A program made the translations under genes and the position numbers. Shown here one piece after another: positions 17,117 through 26,092 of a DNA stretch of 64,000 nt. The stretch is from positions 2,124,001 to 2,188,000 of the forward strand of contig NZ_AOGZ02000014.1 in NCBI RefSeq assembly GCF_000332515.2. The letters are read 5' to 3'. The first letter of the stretch is position 1. Each line of letters begins with the position of its first letter. The stretch is from Leptospira wolbachii serovar Codice str. CDC. Lineage in GTDB: Bacteria > Spirochaetota > Leptospiria > Leptospirales > Leptospiraceae. The notes beneath the pieces were generated by a model that did not search any database, had not been told where the DNA came from, and worked only from the letters and a program-made list of their open reading frames with translations.

Positions 17117-17791
17117 TTGAAACGTAAAATTTTAGTTTGGCTGTTACCTTTAATCGTCGTTTGGTTCCAACGTTTGATTGGGCTCACTTCTAGATTTCGT
17201 TTTCTCACAAACGAAGCATACGAAGAATTATTTAAAAACAAAAAACCATTTATCTATTCCATCTGGCATACGAACGTTCTGTACTCTCCTTATTTGCATC
17301 GAGGAAAAAACGTAGCCGTTTTAATTTCCGAATCCAAAGACGGGGACTACATCAACCAAGTGGTGCACCGGTTTGGAAACACAAGCATTCGTGGCAGTAG
17401 TTCCAAAGGTGGATCTAAGGCTTTAAAGGCTGTGATCCAACATTTAAAAAAAGGTCTGCCTGCCGCATTTACACCTGATGGCCCAAGGGGCCCTGCATTC
17501 ATTGTCCAACCAGGACTGATTGCCGCCGCCCAAGTCACTCAAGTTCCCATCATTCCTTTCCATTATGAATGCAGCAGACAATGGATTTTAGAAAGAGCCT
17601 GGGACAAACACAGAGTTCCGAAACCATTCACAACTTTTGTTGTCTCTTATGGAGATCCCATTTTGGTCCCTCGAAACTTAAATGAAGAGGAATTTGAAGC
17701 CATGCGTCTAAAAGTAGAAGAGGCTATGTTAAACAACCGCAACCGTGCGATGGCAGAAGCAGAACGAATTTACAAAGGAGATTCCAGATGA
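17117..17791 (+). CDS. DUF374-family lysophospholipid acyltransferase-like protein
   Basis: A 224-residue protein of the DUF374 branch of the LPLAT acyltransferase superfamily. It has the expected order: an N-terminal hydrophobic anchor (about 5-22), [10 protein letters not shown] in place of the H-x4-D box, the [10 protein letters not shown] and IRGSSSKGG segments, and TPDGPRGP. These proteins probably transfer acyl groups in the envelope, possibly to lipid A precursors, but the substrate of this branch is largely unassigned. The start is TTG at 17117 behind GGGGAG. It overlaps the OsmC-like gene by four bases. Confidence 0.86.
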   Translation: MKRKILVWLLPLIVVWFQRLIGLTSRFRFLTNEAYEELFKNKKPFIYSIWHTNVLYSPYLHRGKNVAVLISESKDGDYINQVVHRFGNTSIRGSSSKGGSKALKAVIQHLKKGLPAAFTPDGPRGPAFIVQPGLIAAAQVTQVPIIPFHYECSRQWILERAWDKHRVPKPFTTFVVSYGDPILVPRNLNEEEFEAMRLKVEEAMLNNRNRAMAEAERIYKGDSR

Positions 17792-18192
17792 CAGCAGTAT
17801 TCGAAGACAAGGTGGTGGTCTCTACAGCCAAAACCAAATACGAAACAAAAATTAGAGCTGGGAAACATAGTTGGGTGGCTGATGAGCCGGCCGATAAAGA
17901 AGGAACTGATCTAGGGCCTATGCCCACCGAGTTATTGGCTTCGTCTTTGGGTGCTTGTACGTCCATTACCGTGAGAATGTATGCCGATAAAAAAGGATAT
18001 CCTTTGGATTCTGTAGAGATTCATGTAACGCTTGATAAACGAGCTGCGGATGATCATAAATTTGTGCGGGACGTAATACTTTCTGGAAATTTAACTCCCG
18101 AACAACGAGAAAGATTGCTTTCTGTCGCTAATGCTTGCCCTGTGCATAAAATTCTTTCTGGAAAAATTGAAATCGAAACCAAACTAGGATAG
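17788..18192 (+). CDS. OsmC-family protein (YhfA-like)
   Basis: A 134-residue OsmC/Ohr-superfamily protein. One conserved cysteine is in [17 protein letters not shown] and the other is in [10 protein letters not shown], matching the paired peroxidatic and resolving positions of OsmC/Ohr and the YhfA branch. The family reduces organic hydroperoxides, though activity of the YhfA branch is less clear. The gene starts within the last codons of the acyltransferase gene and ends eight bases from the convergent phosphoesterase. Confidence 0.88.
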   Translation: MTAVFEDKVVVSTAKTKYETKIRAGKHSWVADEPADKEGTDLGPMPTELLASSLGACTSITVRMYADKKGYPLDSVEIHVTLDKRAADDHKFVRDVILSGNLTPEQRERLLSVANACPVHKILSGKIEIETKLG

Positions 18193-18199
18193 ATTCTGG

Positions 18200-19027
18200 T
18201 TACACCCACAAAGGAATTACAGTAGCAGAACCTCCATCCCATTCGATCTTTGTATGGAAGTGTTTTCCCTCACTGATCCTTGGGACTTTGGCACCGTTCA
18301 CATAGAAAGTTCCACCCTTGTATTCATGGGTTTCACGTTCCCTTTTTTTACTAATAGAATGATGCATATGGCCTGAGAGAACTAAGGGAACTTTTTTCCC
18401 AATGGATTTGGCGTAATTAATGGCTTCTGTCAGGTCTATATCTCCCCAATCCCCACCTTCTTTTTTAAATTCCGCCCCATACATAGAGCTTTTGGCTGCA
18501 CCCAAACCAAAAGGCCCGTTATGCGAAAGAAAGAATAAGTTTTTTTCCTTAGTTCCATCGATCAGACGTTTGTATTTTTCGATCGATGTTTCCATGTTGG
18601 ATACCATATAGGTTTTTTTCATGTTGGGTGCAAAACTAAGTCCTCCACCTATGGCATGAGGGCGGCCTACGATAAGGCTTAAGTCTAATTCTTGCGATAA
18701 AACTAAAGAACTGTAACCTAAAAGGCTGATTGGTTTTACAAGTTGTGAAAGTTTGCGCATCCTTCTGTTTTGCCCAATTTGTCCTGATTGGATGAGAATT
18801 TTGGATTGGATCACTTCCCCAATGATGGATGTGAGACTTGTACCATCCCAATTCCCTGGAATCATATATGCTCGTTTGGTGAGGCCTTGGAAGGAAAGTT
18901 TGCCGAGTTTTGGGTTACCACGAAGGTCTCCCGTAAAAAACAAACAGTCGTAATCCGATGCATTGAAATACTCGATATCAAGATGGTTCCAATACCCGTG
19001 GATGTCTCCAATCAGTGCAAATTTCAT
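18200..19027 (-). CDS. Calcineurin-like metallophosphoesterase
   Basis: A 275-residue protein from the ATG at 19027; the longer frame from 19102 enters the upstream gene and is rejected. Metal-binding motifs are all present: GDIHG near residue 7, TGDLRG near 31, GNWD near 52 (usually GNHD), SHNGPFG near 170, and SGHMHH near 220. It has no signal peptide, so it is probably cytoplasmic. The substrate could be a nucleotide, a phosphoprotein or a phosphodiester. It follows the GH31 gene by 13 bases, suggesting one transcript. Confidence 0.86.
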   Translation of the reverse strand: MKFALIGDIHGYWNHLDIEYFNASDYDCLFFTGDLRGNPKLGKLSFQGLTKRAYMIPGNWDGTSLTSIIGEVIQSKILIQSGQIGQNRRMRKLSQLVKPISLLGYSSLVLSQELDLSLIVGRPHAIGGGLSFAPNMKKTYMVSNMETSIEKYKRLIDGTKEKNLFFLSHNGPFGLGAAKSSMYGAEFKKEGGDWGDIDLTEAINYAKSIGKKVPLVLSGHMHHSISKKRERETHEYKGGTFYVNGAKVPRISEGKHFHTKIEWDGGSATVIPLWV

Positions 19028-19040
19028 AAGAGTTTTGTCC

Positions 19041-21275
19041 TTAGTCTTTATTTCGAATGTTACTGATAGAAGAACGAATGAGAGCTTCCGATTTTCCACC
19101 AATCCGAAGGAAGGCAGGTGGTTTTCCTATGGGTGCTGGAACTTGTATCTTTCTATAACCATCGTAAGTGGTTCCCGTCCAAAGGTGTTGCCATTTCCCG
19201 CGAGGGAGATAAACATCCTGAACAATTTCTCCACTTTCTACAACAGGAGCTACAAGAAGGTCGTCCCCTAAAAAAAACTGGTATTTGTATTTTAGTAAAT
19301 TTAAATCTTCCGGTTCTACGATCGCATTGTGTCGAACGACTGGAATTCCTGTTTGGGATGCTTCTTCCACCAAACTTTGGATATATGGCTTTAGGGCGAA
19401 ATGAATCCTTGCGATTTTAGCAAAAAGAGTCACTGTATCTTCATCTCCGAGAGATTTAGTTCCATCGGGTTTGGTATAGGTATAAACTTGCCAATTTTTA
19501 AGTGGTCTATTCCCTTCGTGAGTACGAAAGACCGGTGTAAAGGCAGAAGCTTCTGCCCAACGTAAGATGAGTTCTTTGGATCTGTGGTAGTTTTTTAGTG
19601 GATTGGAAATGGTAGTGTAACCACCAATGTCACTATGATTTAGCGCATAACCACTGATACCCGAAGTAGTTAGGCCAATGATGGAAGAAGGAAGGCCATC
19701 ATTGGTTCCAAAACTCACCATTTGATCACCTTCCCAAAAGAGTGTGGAGTGGGCATTGGAATAACTATATCCCGCACGAGTAAAGAATACGATTTTTCCT
19801 TCCATACCCGCTTCTTTGATGGCCTCTCTATTGATCCTTGCCCAATCGACAGGATAACGATTGTGATAGATCTTCGCATCAACACCTGACGCAAGTTTTG
19901 CGTCATAAGGAAGCCATTCTCCAAAATCGGCCATCCAACCAGAAAGACCTGTTCCGATTAAGTTCTTTTTGATTAAGTCCTTGGTCCAACGCACTGCCAA
20001 AGGATTGGTAAGGTCAATGAGGTAGGCCGGAAAACCAACGGTTTGGATGAGGTAATCTTCTCCTTTTTGATTTTTCACAAGATACCCTTTTGATTTTGCT
20101 TCTGCTAACAGAGGGTTTGTAAAATCATCCCCTTGTTTTTTGGGATCTGTGTCGGCAAGGAAGGAATTGATATAACCTAATACTTGTACATTTTGATCAT
20201 TCATCGATTTTACAAATTTTTTAAAATCGGGATAAAGAGTTTCATCGGCATACCAGCGCCATTTGAGTTGGTCTCCAAAATTAGTCACACGGCGGCCACA
20301 CCAGTCTTGGATCCATAGAGCCGTCACTGGGTTTCCCGCATCTTTTGCTTGTTTGACGATAGCCGAAACTTTCTCCGTTCCGCCTTGAACACCAAGCCAA
20401 GTTCCATAAGCCCAATCGGGGAGTTTCGGAAACCTGCCAGTTTTTTTGGTATAAGCTTCGATAAGACCTTTGGAAGTAGTTCCGATCCAAATAGTTCCTG
20501 TAAGAGATTTTTCCGATTGGAAATCCCAAAATTCTACTCTTGTATTTCTAGAATCACTGAAATCAAAGTTCGCATAACCGCTGTTCTCAAAAAAGACAGA
20601 ACGATTCTCCGATGTGATGTAGTGGGGGATGGGTGCATAAGTTGTGTATACATTCCCACCAGCACCAGCGAGTAAGTTTGCTCCTGTTGTAATGGGTTGG
20701 TCTCCTCGTCCTATTCCTTGTTCTTCGGTGAAGAGGAAGGGTGTTTTTCCTTTGAGTTCATCATGGGTGAACTGTTCTCCGAGTCCATAGATTCGTTCTT
20801 CGGGATGGGAACCATATTGGAATTGGATTCTGTTGAGAGTGGGATCTGATAAAGTGATTTTGAATTCGATTTCAGTTTCTGATTTTGCTACAAATATGAT
20901 TTGGTAGTCACTGGAACAATCACTACCAGATAACTTTCCTTTGATGGTGATTTTGCCTGTCTCTTTTTTGATCTCGTCTATGGACTGTGTTGTGCAAGAT
21001 TTTTGTAAACTTTCTTTGAATTGAAAGGAAGCCATCCGGTATTTAGCTGTGGTCTCTTTGGTAAAGGATTTGAGAAAGGGTTCCGCAAGAGAAAGTTTGA
21101 TAAAGTCCTTGCCGAGAGGCTGGTTTCTTAAGGTGAATTCATTTGCCGATTGAATCCATTGAATTTGTTTGCTAACAGGAAATGATTCTTCTGTTGGGGG
21201 AAGGTGAGATAGGATGCGCGAAGCACATTCCAAAAAGAAAATGGAGAATGATAAGAGAAATAAACGAGATGCCAT
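19041..21275 (-). CDS. GH31 glycoside hydrolase, YihQ-like, exported
   Basis: A 744-residue alpha-glycosidase from the ATG at 21275, which has GGAGGGG just upstream and starts a signal peptide with a possible lipobox (FLEC). The longer frame from 21443 gives a low-complexity serine stretch antisense to the next gene's tail and is rejected. The catalytic nucleophile is in WMADFGEW and the acid/base in WEGDQM. The IQDWCGRR and NHSDIGGYTT segments align with E. coli sulfoquinovosidase YihQ. In my remembered alignment, the sulfonate-contacting Arg301 is Gln here, while Trp304 and Tyr508 are kept. Sulfoquinovose as substrate is therefore doubtful. An envelope location is likely from the signal. 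Confidence 0.88.
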   Translation of the reverse strand: MASRLFLLSFSIFFLECASRILSHLPPTEESFPVSKQIQWIQSANEFTLRNQPLGKDFIKLSLAEPFLKSFTKETTAKYRMASFQFKESLQKSCTTQSIDEIKKETGKITIKGKLSGSDCSSDYQIIFVAKSETEIEFKITLSDPTLNRIQFQYGSHPEERIYGLGEQFTHDELKGKTPFLFTEEQGIGRGDQPITTGANLLAGAGGNVYTTYAPIPHYITSENRSVFFENSGYANFDFSDSRNTRVEFWDFQSEKSLTGTIWIGTTSKGLIEAYTKKTGRFPKLPDWAYGTWLGVQGGTEKVSAIVKQAKDAGNPVTALWIQDWCGRRVTNFGDQLKWRWYADETLYPDFKKFVKSMNDQNVQVLGYINSFLADTDPKKQGDDFTNPLLAEAKSKGYLVKNQKGEDYLIQTVGFPAYLIDLTNPLAVRWTKDLIKKNLIGTGLSGWMADFGEWLPYDAKLASGVDAKIYHNRYPVDWARINREAIKEAGMEGKIVFFTRAGYSYSNAHSTLFWEGDQMVSFGTNDGLPSSIIGLTTSGISGYALNHSDIGGYTTISNPLKNYHRSKELILRWAEASAFTPVFRTHEGNRPLKNWQVYTYTKPDGTKSLGDEDTVTLFAKIARIHFALKPYIQSLVEEASQTGIPVVRHNAIVEPEDLNLLKYKYQFFLGDDLLVAPVVESGEIVQDVYLPRGKWQHLWTGTTYDGYRKIQVPAPIGKPPAFLRIGGKSEALIRSSISNIRNKD

Positions 21276-21334
21276 CGACCCCTCCAGGAGCAGGAGTAAG
21301 TGGATCGATGGTTTAGGGTTTCGTAAATCCTTTT

Positions 21335-22186
21335 TTAAACTTTCTTGCGATCGACTCCGCCAACTCGAGGAGGAGCTGCTGCTGCCCCTTGTTTGGCACC
21401 AAAAACCGCAACGGCTTGTTTCGGTAGGCTCGACTTTCTCCATTCAAACCAAGAACCTTGGTAGGTAGTTACATCAATGTACCCTGCTTCCCTAAGCATA
21501 AGCGCTAATAAACAAGACCGAGCACCATTGTAATCATAGATGACAGTGGGTCTTTCCGGCATAAAAGGAAAACCATTGAGACGTTTTTTGAAAATAGAAC
21601 GTTCGATGAGGTTTGCTTCCCCATCATACAAGTTTCTCCAATCCCAAAGGAAGGCCCCAGGCAAACGTCCACAGAGAGTTCCCTCTTCTGGGGCAGTGAG
21701 CCTTGGCAATCGGCCTTCGTATTCGTCCATGGTTCTGGCATCGAAGATCTGGAGTTTGGTAAGATTTCGTTCCATAAAGGCTTTGTCTACGACACCTTCA
21801 ATGGGTTTTACTTTGTCAGCGATCGGTGGCTCTACTTTTAGCTCACCTTTGGATTTGTTTCCAGTGGCAGGCCATTTTTGACCAAGAACATAGGCATCTT
21901 TGATTCCCATACCTCGGAGTAAATACACCATACGAGTGGAAAACATTCCCATTCCTTCGTCGAAAACGATGATCCGAGTTTTTTTTGATTTTTGAAATTC
22001 TTGTACGACTGCCAACATAGGTCCGTACAATTTCTTTTGGGATTCTGGATCAGATCCGAATGCTTTTTTGATAAATGGATAGTAGTAAGCACCTTCTAAC
22101 GTTTCTTCTTCATATGCTGATTGGGAACGACAATCGATGAGGAAGTCACCAGGTTCTATTTCGGTTTTAAGAAAGCTCCAGTTCAA
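21335..22186 (-). CDS. Tandem rhodanese-domain protein lacking catalytic Cys
   Basis: A 283-residue protein with two rhodanese folds. The first (about 1-110) has [12 protein letters not shown] in the active-site loop, which is normally inactive. The second (about 128-258) should carry the sulfur-accepting Cys. Its loop reads [11 protein letters not shown], placing Asp218 where active thiosulfate or mercaptopyruvate sulfurtransferases have Cys; a Cys occurs six positions later. Both domains therefore appear unable to form the usual persulfide. The last 20 residues are Ala/Pro/Gly-rich. The N-terminus lacks a signal peptide. It lies upstream of the GH31 gene with a 59-base gap. Confidence 0.82.
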   Translation of the reverse strand: MNWSFLKTEIEPGDFLIDCRSQSAYEEETLEGAYYYPFIKKAFGSDPESQKKLYGPMLAVVQEFQKSKKTRIIVFDEGMGMFSTRMVYLLRGMGIKDAYVLGQKWPATGNKSKGELKVEPPIADKVKPIEGVVDKAFMERNLTKLQIFDARTMDEYEGRLPRLTAPEEGTLCGRLPGAFLWDWRNLYDGEANLIERSIFKKRLNGFPFMPERPTVIYDYNGARSCLLALMLREAGYIDVTTYQGSWFEWRKSSLPKQAVAVFGAKQGAAAAPPRVGGVDRKKV

Positions 22187-22358
22187 AAAAGTATTCTCCT
22201 ATTTCTTACATTACTTTTCCCCCCCATGAATTTTTGAAAGTCTGAAAACCAAAAAAAAAGTTCATCCTCGGTTTGAGACATAATGAGAAAAGAAATCAAT
22301 TGGATGCCAGTTGATTCTTCGGGGTAGATAAGCCGATAATCACCATAATCGGTAATCC

Positions 22359-23228
22359 ATGATTAGGCAGTTATACATATACTTCGCATTGATTTTGTTA
22401 CTTTTTGTGTCTGGGGTTGCTTTTGCGGACCGCACAAAGGCAAACCTAACGCTACAATCGCTTGCGGATGAAGTGAATATTTGGAAAGAGAGAAATCCGT
22501 CGAAAGTGATTCGAAAACAGATCCAATCAAAACAAAGTTTTCCAATGGATGATGGAAATTGCCATTTAGAACCTGCTTCTCGTATATCCTCTGTCACATA
22601 CTTTCGATTCAGCTGCCAGAAAGACCCAGAGCCGATGTTGATTCAATTCCAATCTCATCAAAAAAGGAAGTTGGATTCGGGAAAGTTTCGATTAAGGGCT
22701 GTTCATCGAATTGGAAAAAAACAATACTTAGAAATTGAAACAGGCCTTGTTATGAACGAATCAAAAGTGGTTTCAAAAACGAATACAGATGATACGGATT
22801 TAGACTATCCTTCGAAAAAACAAGTCCCAGTGGTTATCGAAGGAAAACAACCATTCAGTTCCTACAAACCTATCCAAAATCCGAACCTATTCTATTTTAA
22901 ATCCGTTACTGAAAATCCACGTCGAAGAAAAGAAGTCCCAAGTAGCATCGAGGTGTTTTTTGATTCTTCTTGTCCCTTAGAATATATAGAAAAAGATGAA
23001 AGTTTTTATTGGGATCAAACAGTATCTTACGTTTTTCGCATAACATGTATTCGTGATTCGGCCTACAGTTTGATTCGAGTACCATCTAATTCTTCGGGTG
23101 ATTTGGTATCATCAAATACGATATGGAAAGATCCAAAACCTGGGGATCGAGTTTTAGGAAATGCAATCCTAAAAAAAATCACAGAAACTCAAACCTTTTG
23201 GGAGAAAATCGTTTTGTATTATGAATAA
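22359..23228 (+). CDS. Exported protein of unknown function
   Basis: A 289-residue protein with a clear signal peptide (about residues 1-23, ending in VAFA). The mature part is basic and hydrophilic, with two regions of similar pattern around Cys pairs (near CHLEP/FSCQKDP and CPLEY/ITCIRD), suggesting two similar beta-rich modules, each perhaps with a disulfide. No catalytic motif is seen. It overlaps the HtrA-like protease by eight bases, so it may be a substrate, adaptor or inhibitor of that protease. The family is not recognised. Confidence 0.75.
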   Translation: MIRQLYIYFALILLLFVSGVAFADRTKANLTLQSLADEVNIWKERNPSKVIRKQIQSKQSFPMDDGNCHLEPASRISSVTYFRFSCQKDPEPMLIQFQSHQKRKLDSGKFRLRAVHRIGKKQYLEIETGLVMNESKVVSKTNTDDTDLDYPSKKQVPVVIEGKQPFSSYKPIQNPNLFYFKSVTENPRRRKEVPSSIEVFFDSSCPLEYIEKDESFYWDQTVSYVFRITCIRDSAYSLIRVPSNSSGDLVSSNTIWKDPKPGDRVLGNAILKKITETQTFWEKIVLYYE

Positions 23229-24678
23229 ATTATTTAAAATATGCATTTTATTTTTTGTATTGAGTTGGTCACTCCTCGCTCAAGAAGATTCCGCACCTGT
23301 TGTGGATTCAATTTTTCGTTCTGTGGTTCTTATTCGGAACGAAGGTTTTAACACCGAAAATAAAACACAACCATGGATGAAAAAGAATCTATACACTGGA
23401 TTTGGATCGGGCCTTGTTTTACCCAACCAAACCATTTTAACGAATGCCCATGTGGTGCGTGATGCCAAAAGAATTCTTGTCAAAAGTAGTTTTACAAAAA
23501 AGGAATATTTAGCAGATGTTAAGTTTATCGGTTATGACTGTGATTTGGCTTTATTACAAGTTGCGGATCCCGATTTTTCAGAACAAACTACCACTCTTTC
23601 CTTTTTGGAAGGAATTCCCAATTTAGGTTCCGATGTATTACTTCTCGGTTTTCCCAATGGAAACGATAGTTTATCCATTGAAAAAGGATCAGTTCTTCGG
23701 TTTGAAAAAAATCGATACACCTATTCTGGGTTAGATTATCGGAATGTATTGAAAATTACAGCGAACATCCAACCTGGAAATTCTGGCGGACCCGCTGTAC
23801 AAAACGGCAAAGTAGTTGGTCTTGTTTTTCAGATTAGTACTTTGGAACAAGGGATTGCCTACTTGATATCGAATGATATTATCCGTCATTTTTTAGAAGA
23901 TATCGCAGACGGAAAGTATGATGGGTTTCCTAACATCGGATTTACCTTTCAAAATGGTAATCCCAAAAGTTTGAAACAAGCCATGAAGGTTCCATCCGAC
24001 CAAACAGGGATTTTTGTGAATCGCATTTATCCTTCTTCAACGTTTTCAAAAGTTTTAAAAGAAAAAGATTTTGTAACAGCAGTGGATAGTTTGCCGCTTT
24101 CCAATGATGGCGAAATTTCAGAGTCCAACAAAAAGGAATTCATCATCGATTGGATCGAAAACAAACAACTCAATTCCAAAGTAACTGTAAGTTATTACCG
24201 AGCCGGGAGAAAATATGATGCAGAAGTAAATTTACAAAAAAATTATGCTTTGGATTTGTATCGAGATTCTACAGAAGATTATTTTTTGCAGGCTGGATTT
24301 GTTTTCCAACCCATCACTCGATCTTTTTTTCATTCAGAAGATGGAGATTTGGATAGTTCCTTAAAATACCATTATAGTTATTTTATTCAGGATTTGTTGT
24401 ACAGGTATACCACTCGCGACATTGTTCTCAGTTATACATTTAACGATCCCGAAACTTCAAAATATAAAAAATATAAATACAAAGTAGTTGAATCGATTAA
24501 CGGACGAGTGCCAAAAGATCTAAATGAATTTAAAACCATTTGGAAAGATGGAAAAAAAAGTTTTATTGTCCTTAGGTTCCGGGGAATGGATCTACCGATT
24601 GTGTTAAGACCTGAGTCAGTATATCAGATGAACCAACGTGTGAAAAAAAGATATGGTGCGAATTATGAAGAATTTTAA
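23221..24678 (+). CDS. HtrA/Deg-like periplasmic serine protease
   Basis: A 485-residue exported trypsin-fold protease. A signal peptide (about 1-20) is followed by the protease domain with His77 (TNAHVV), Asp108 (DCDLALL) and Ser188 (GNSGGPA), a complete triad. A first PDZ-like region (about 235-340) follows, then a second divergent PDZ-like region to the end (about 355-475). That order is like DegP/DegQ and the plant Deg9 type. The likely role is envelope protein quality control or regulated proteolysis. It is coupled with the gene before it and the pseudoprotease gene after it. Confidence 0.9.
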   Translation: MNKLFKICILFFVLSWSLLAQEDSAPVVDSIFRSVVLIRNEGFNTENKTQPWMKKNLYTGFGSGLVLPNQTILTNAHVVRDAKRILVKSSFTKKEYLADVKFIGYDCDLALLQVADPDFSEQTTTLSFLEGIPNLGSDVLLLGFPNGNDSLSIEKGSVLRFEKNRYTYSGLDYRNVLKITANIQPGNSGGPAVQNGKVVGLVFQISTLEQGIAYLISNDIIRHFLEDIADGKYDGFPNIGFTFQNGNPKSLKQAMKVPSDQTGIFVNRIYPSSTFSKVLKEKDFVTAVDSLPLSNDGEISESNKKEFIIDWIENKQLNSKVTVSYYRAGRKYDAEVNLQKNYALDLYRDSTEDYFLQAGFVFQPITRSFFHSEDGDLDSSLKYHYSYFIQDLLYRYTTRDIVLSYTFNDPETSKYKKYKYKVVESINGRVPKDLNEFKTIWKDGKKSFIVLRFRGMDLPIVLRPESVYQMNQRVKKRYGANYEEF

Positions 24679-26029
24679 ATCTATTTTTGTAATTTTTTCG
24701 ATTTTTGCCACCTTACTTCCCCTTGGTGCAGAAGACTTCGAAGACAAACGTGTGATCGAATCTAGGATTACATTTCAAAAAACAAGCCACCAAAATCCAT
24801 GGCTTGTAGGGGAACCATTTTCTCGAAAGTTAAATTTGATTTATATAGGGAAGGGTCTTTTTTTTGGAGTCACCCTTCCCAAACAAAATCCAGTGTTTGC
24901 TGAATTCGAATCTTTTGATTATTCCGTACCCAAACTAGGAATTAAATCTTATGATGAAGAGACGGGTTTTCTCCTTTTAGAAACAAAAGAAATGCCAAAA
25001 CTTCCGAAACCAGTGGTTTTGGATTCCAAATCTTCGAACAAACATTGCCCAAGTGGGAAATCACGTTACGTATTCCTTCCGTTTTCTAAAACGCCAATCA
25101 AAGTATTGTTACTCGAGAAAAAGGCATCGGAAGAATCGGATTTTTTCTTCAAAAATCAATTGTTATGTGGAGTGACGGTCTCTGATTATTTGATTCCTAC
25201 CGAATATGTGGAAACCTTCTACAAAACAGGTGGAAAATCCTTTCCCCATCCAGGTTTAGTTTTTGATATCAACCTAACTCCCTCAGAACGCGAGTATTAC
25301 TCCAAAAGTATATCCAATCCGCTTTTAGTCACAGAAGTGATCCCTGGTGTTGGACCGGCATATAATTTGTTTCCGGGAGACTTGATTACAGAGGTTAATA
25401 CAATCCCTCTTTCCAAAATTGATGATTGGGATCGTACTGATAAAGTTTATGATTTGATTTTACGGAAACCAAATGGAACTTTACGCGAATTAGGTGAGAC
25501 CGTGCAATTAAAACTCCACCGTAACTTTCAAAATCAATCGGTGAGTTATGATTTGAGAGCTTATGATTCCAATGATTTTCTAATTCCCGAAGAAGCCAAA
25601 AAAAGAAAACCCTTGTATTTGATTGTAGGTGGATTTTTCTTCACGGAACTTACCAATGCGTATTTAAAAGAATTTGGTTCGGAATACCGAGTCAAATCAG
25701 AGAAAAAGCTGGTTTATCTTTCTGACTACTATCAGAAGAAAGTGCACCCTGTTCGAGAAAAAATAGTAATTCTTTCGCGTGTTTTTCCCCTAGAAGGGAA
25801 CCTAGGGTATCAGGATTTCCAGGATTTAGTATTAGAGAAGGTAAACGGAACACGAATCACCTCACTCAGCCAATTGAAAACCCTACTCCAGTCGGAGGAC
25901 ACCACCTACTATGCGTTTGAGCTATCGGGCGGAAAGATTGCATTTTTTACGCGACGGGAGATTTTGGACCTCCAACAAGAGTTACAATTAACTTATAAAT
26001 TGGGCCGATCCTACAACTTAGAAGACTAA
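24665..26029 (+). CDS. Exported Deg-like pseudoprotease with PDZ regions
   Basis: About 454 residues from the ATG at 24665 (an ATG at 24653 is also possible). It has a signal peptide ending near LGAED. The overall order mirrors its neighbour: a protease-like beta domain, then two PDZ-like regions. No TNAHV, DxAL or GNSGG motif can be found, so the triad is gone. The last region (GGFFFTELTNAYLKEF, then LGYQDF and VNGTRITSL) resembles the second PDZ of Deg9-type proteases. I infer a dead paralogue that might bind substrates or assemble with the active protease. The gene overlaps the active protease gene by at least 14 bases. Confidence 0.72.
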   Translation: MKNFKSIFVIFSIFATLLPLGAEDFEDKRVIESRITFQKTSHQNPWLVGEPFSRKLNLIYIGKGLFFGVTLPKQNPVFAEFESFDYSVPKLGIKSYDEETGFLLLETKEMPKLPKPVVLDSKSSNKHCPSGKSRYVFLPFSKTPIKVLLLEKKASEESDFFFKNQLLCGVTVSDYLIPTEYVETFYKTGGKSFPHPGLVFDINLTPSEREYYSKSISNPLLVTEVIPGVGPAYNLFPGDLITEVNTIPLSKIDDWDRTDKVYDLILRKPNGTLRELGETVQLKLHRNFQNQSVSYDLRAYDSNDFLIPEEAKKRKPLYLIVGGFFFTELTNAYLKEFGSEYRVKSEKKLVYLSDYYQKKVHPVREKIVILSRVFPLEGNLGYQDFQDLVLEKVNGTRITSLSQLKTLLQSEDTTYYAFELSGGKIAFFTRREILDLQQELQLTYKLGRSYNLED

Positions 26030-26092
26030 ATTCTAAAAATAGATTTACAATTGTTATAGATTGGAGTTCCCTTTACTCTAAGACTCCACTCT

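Noticed and set aside
21276..21443. Longer N-terminus for the GH31 gene with a poly-serine stretch
   Set aside because: It overlaps the tail of the rhodanese gene; the ATG at 21275 has a strong ribosome-binding site and a signal peptide.
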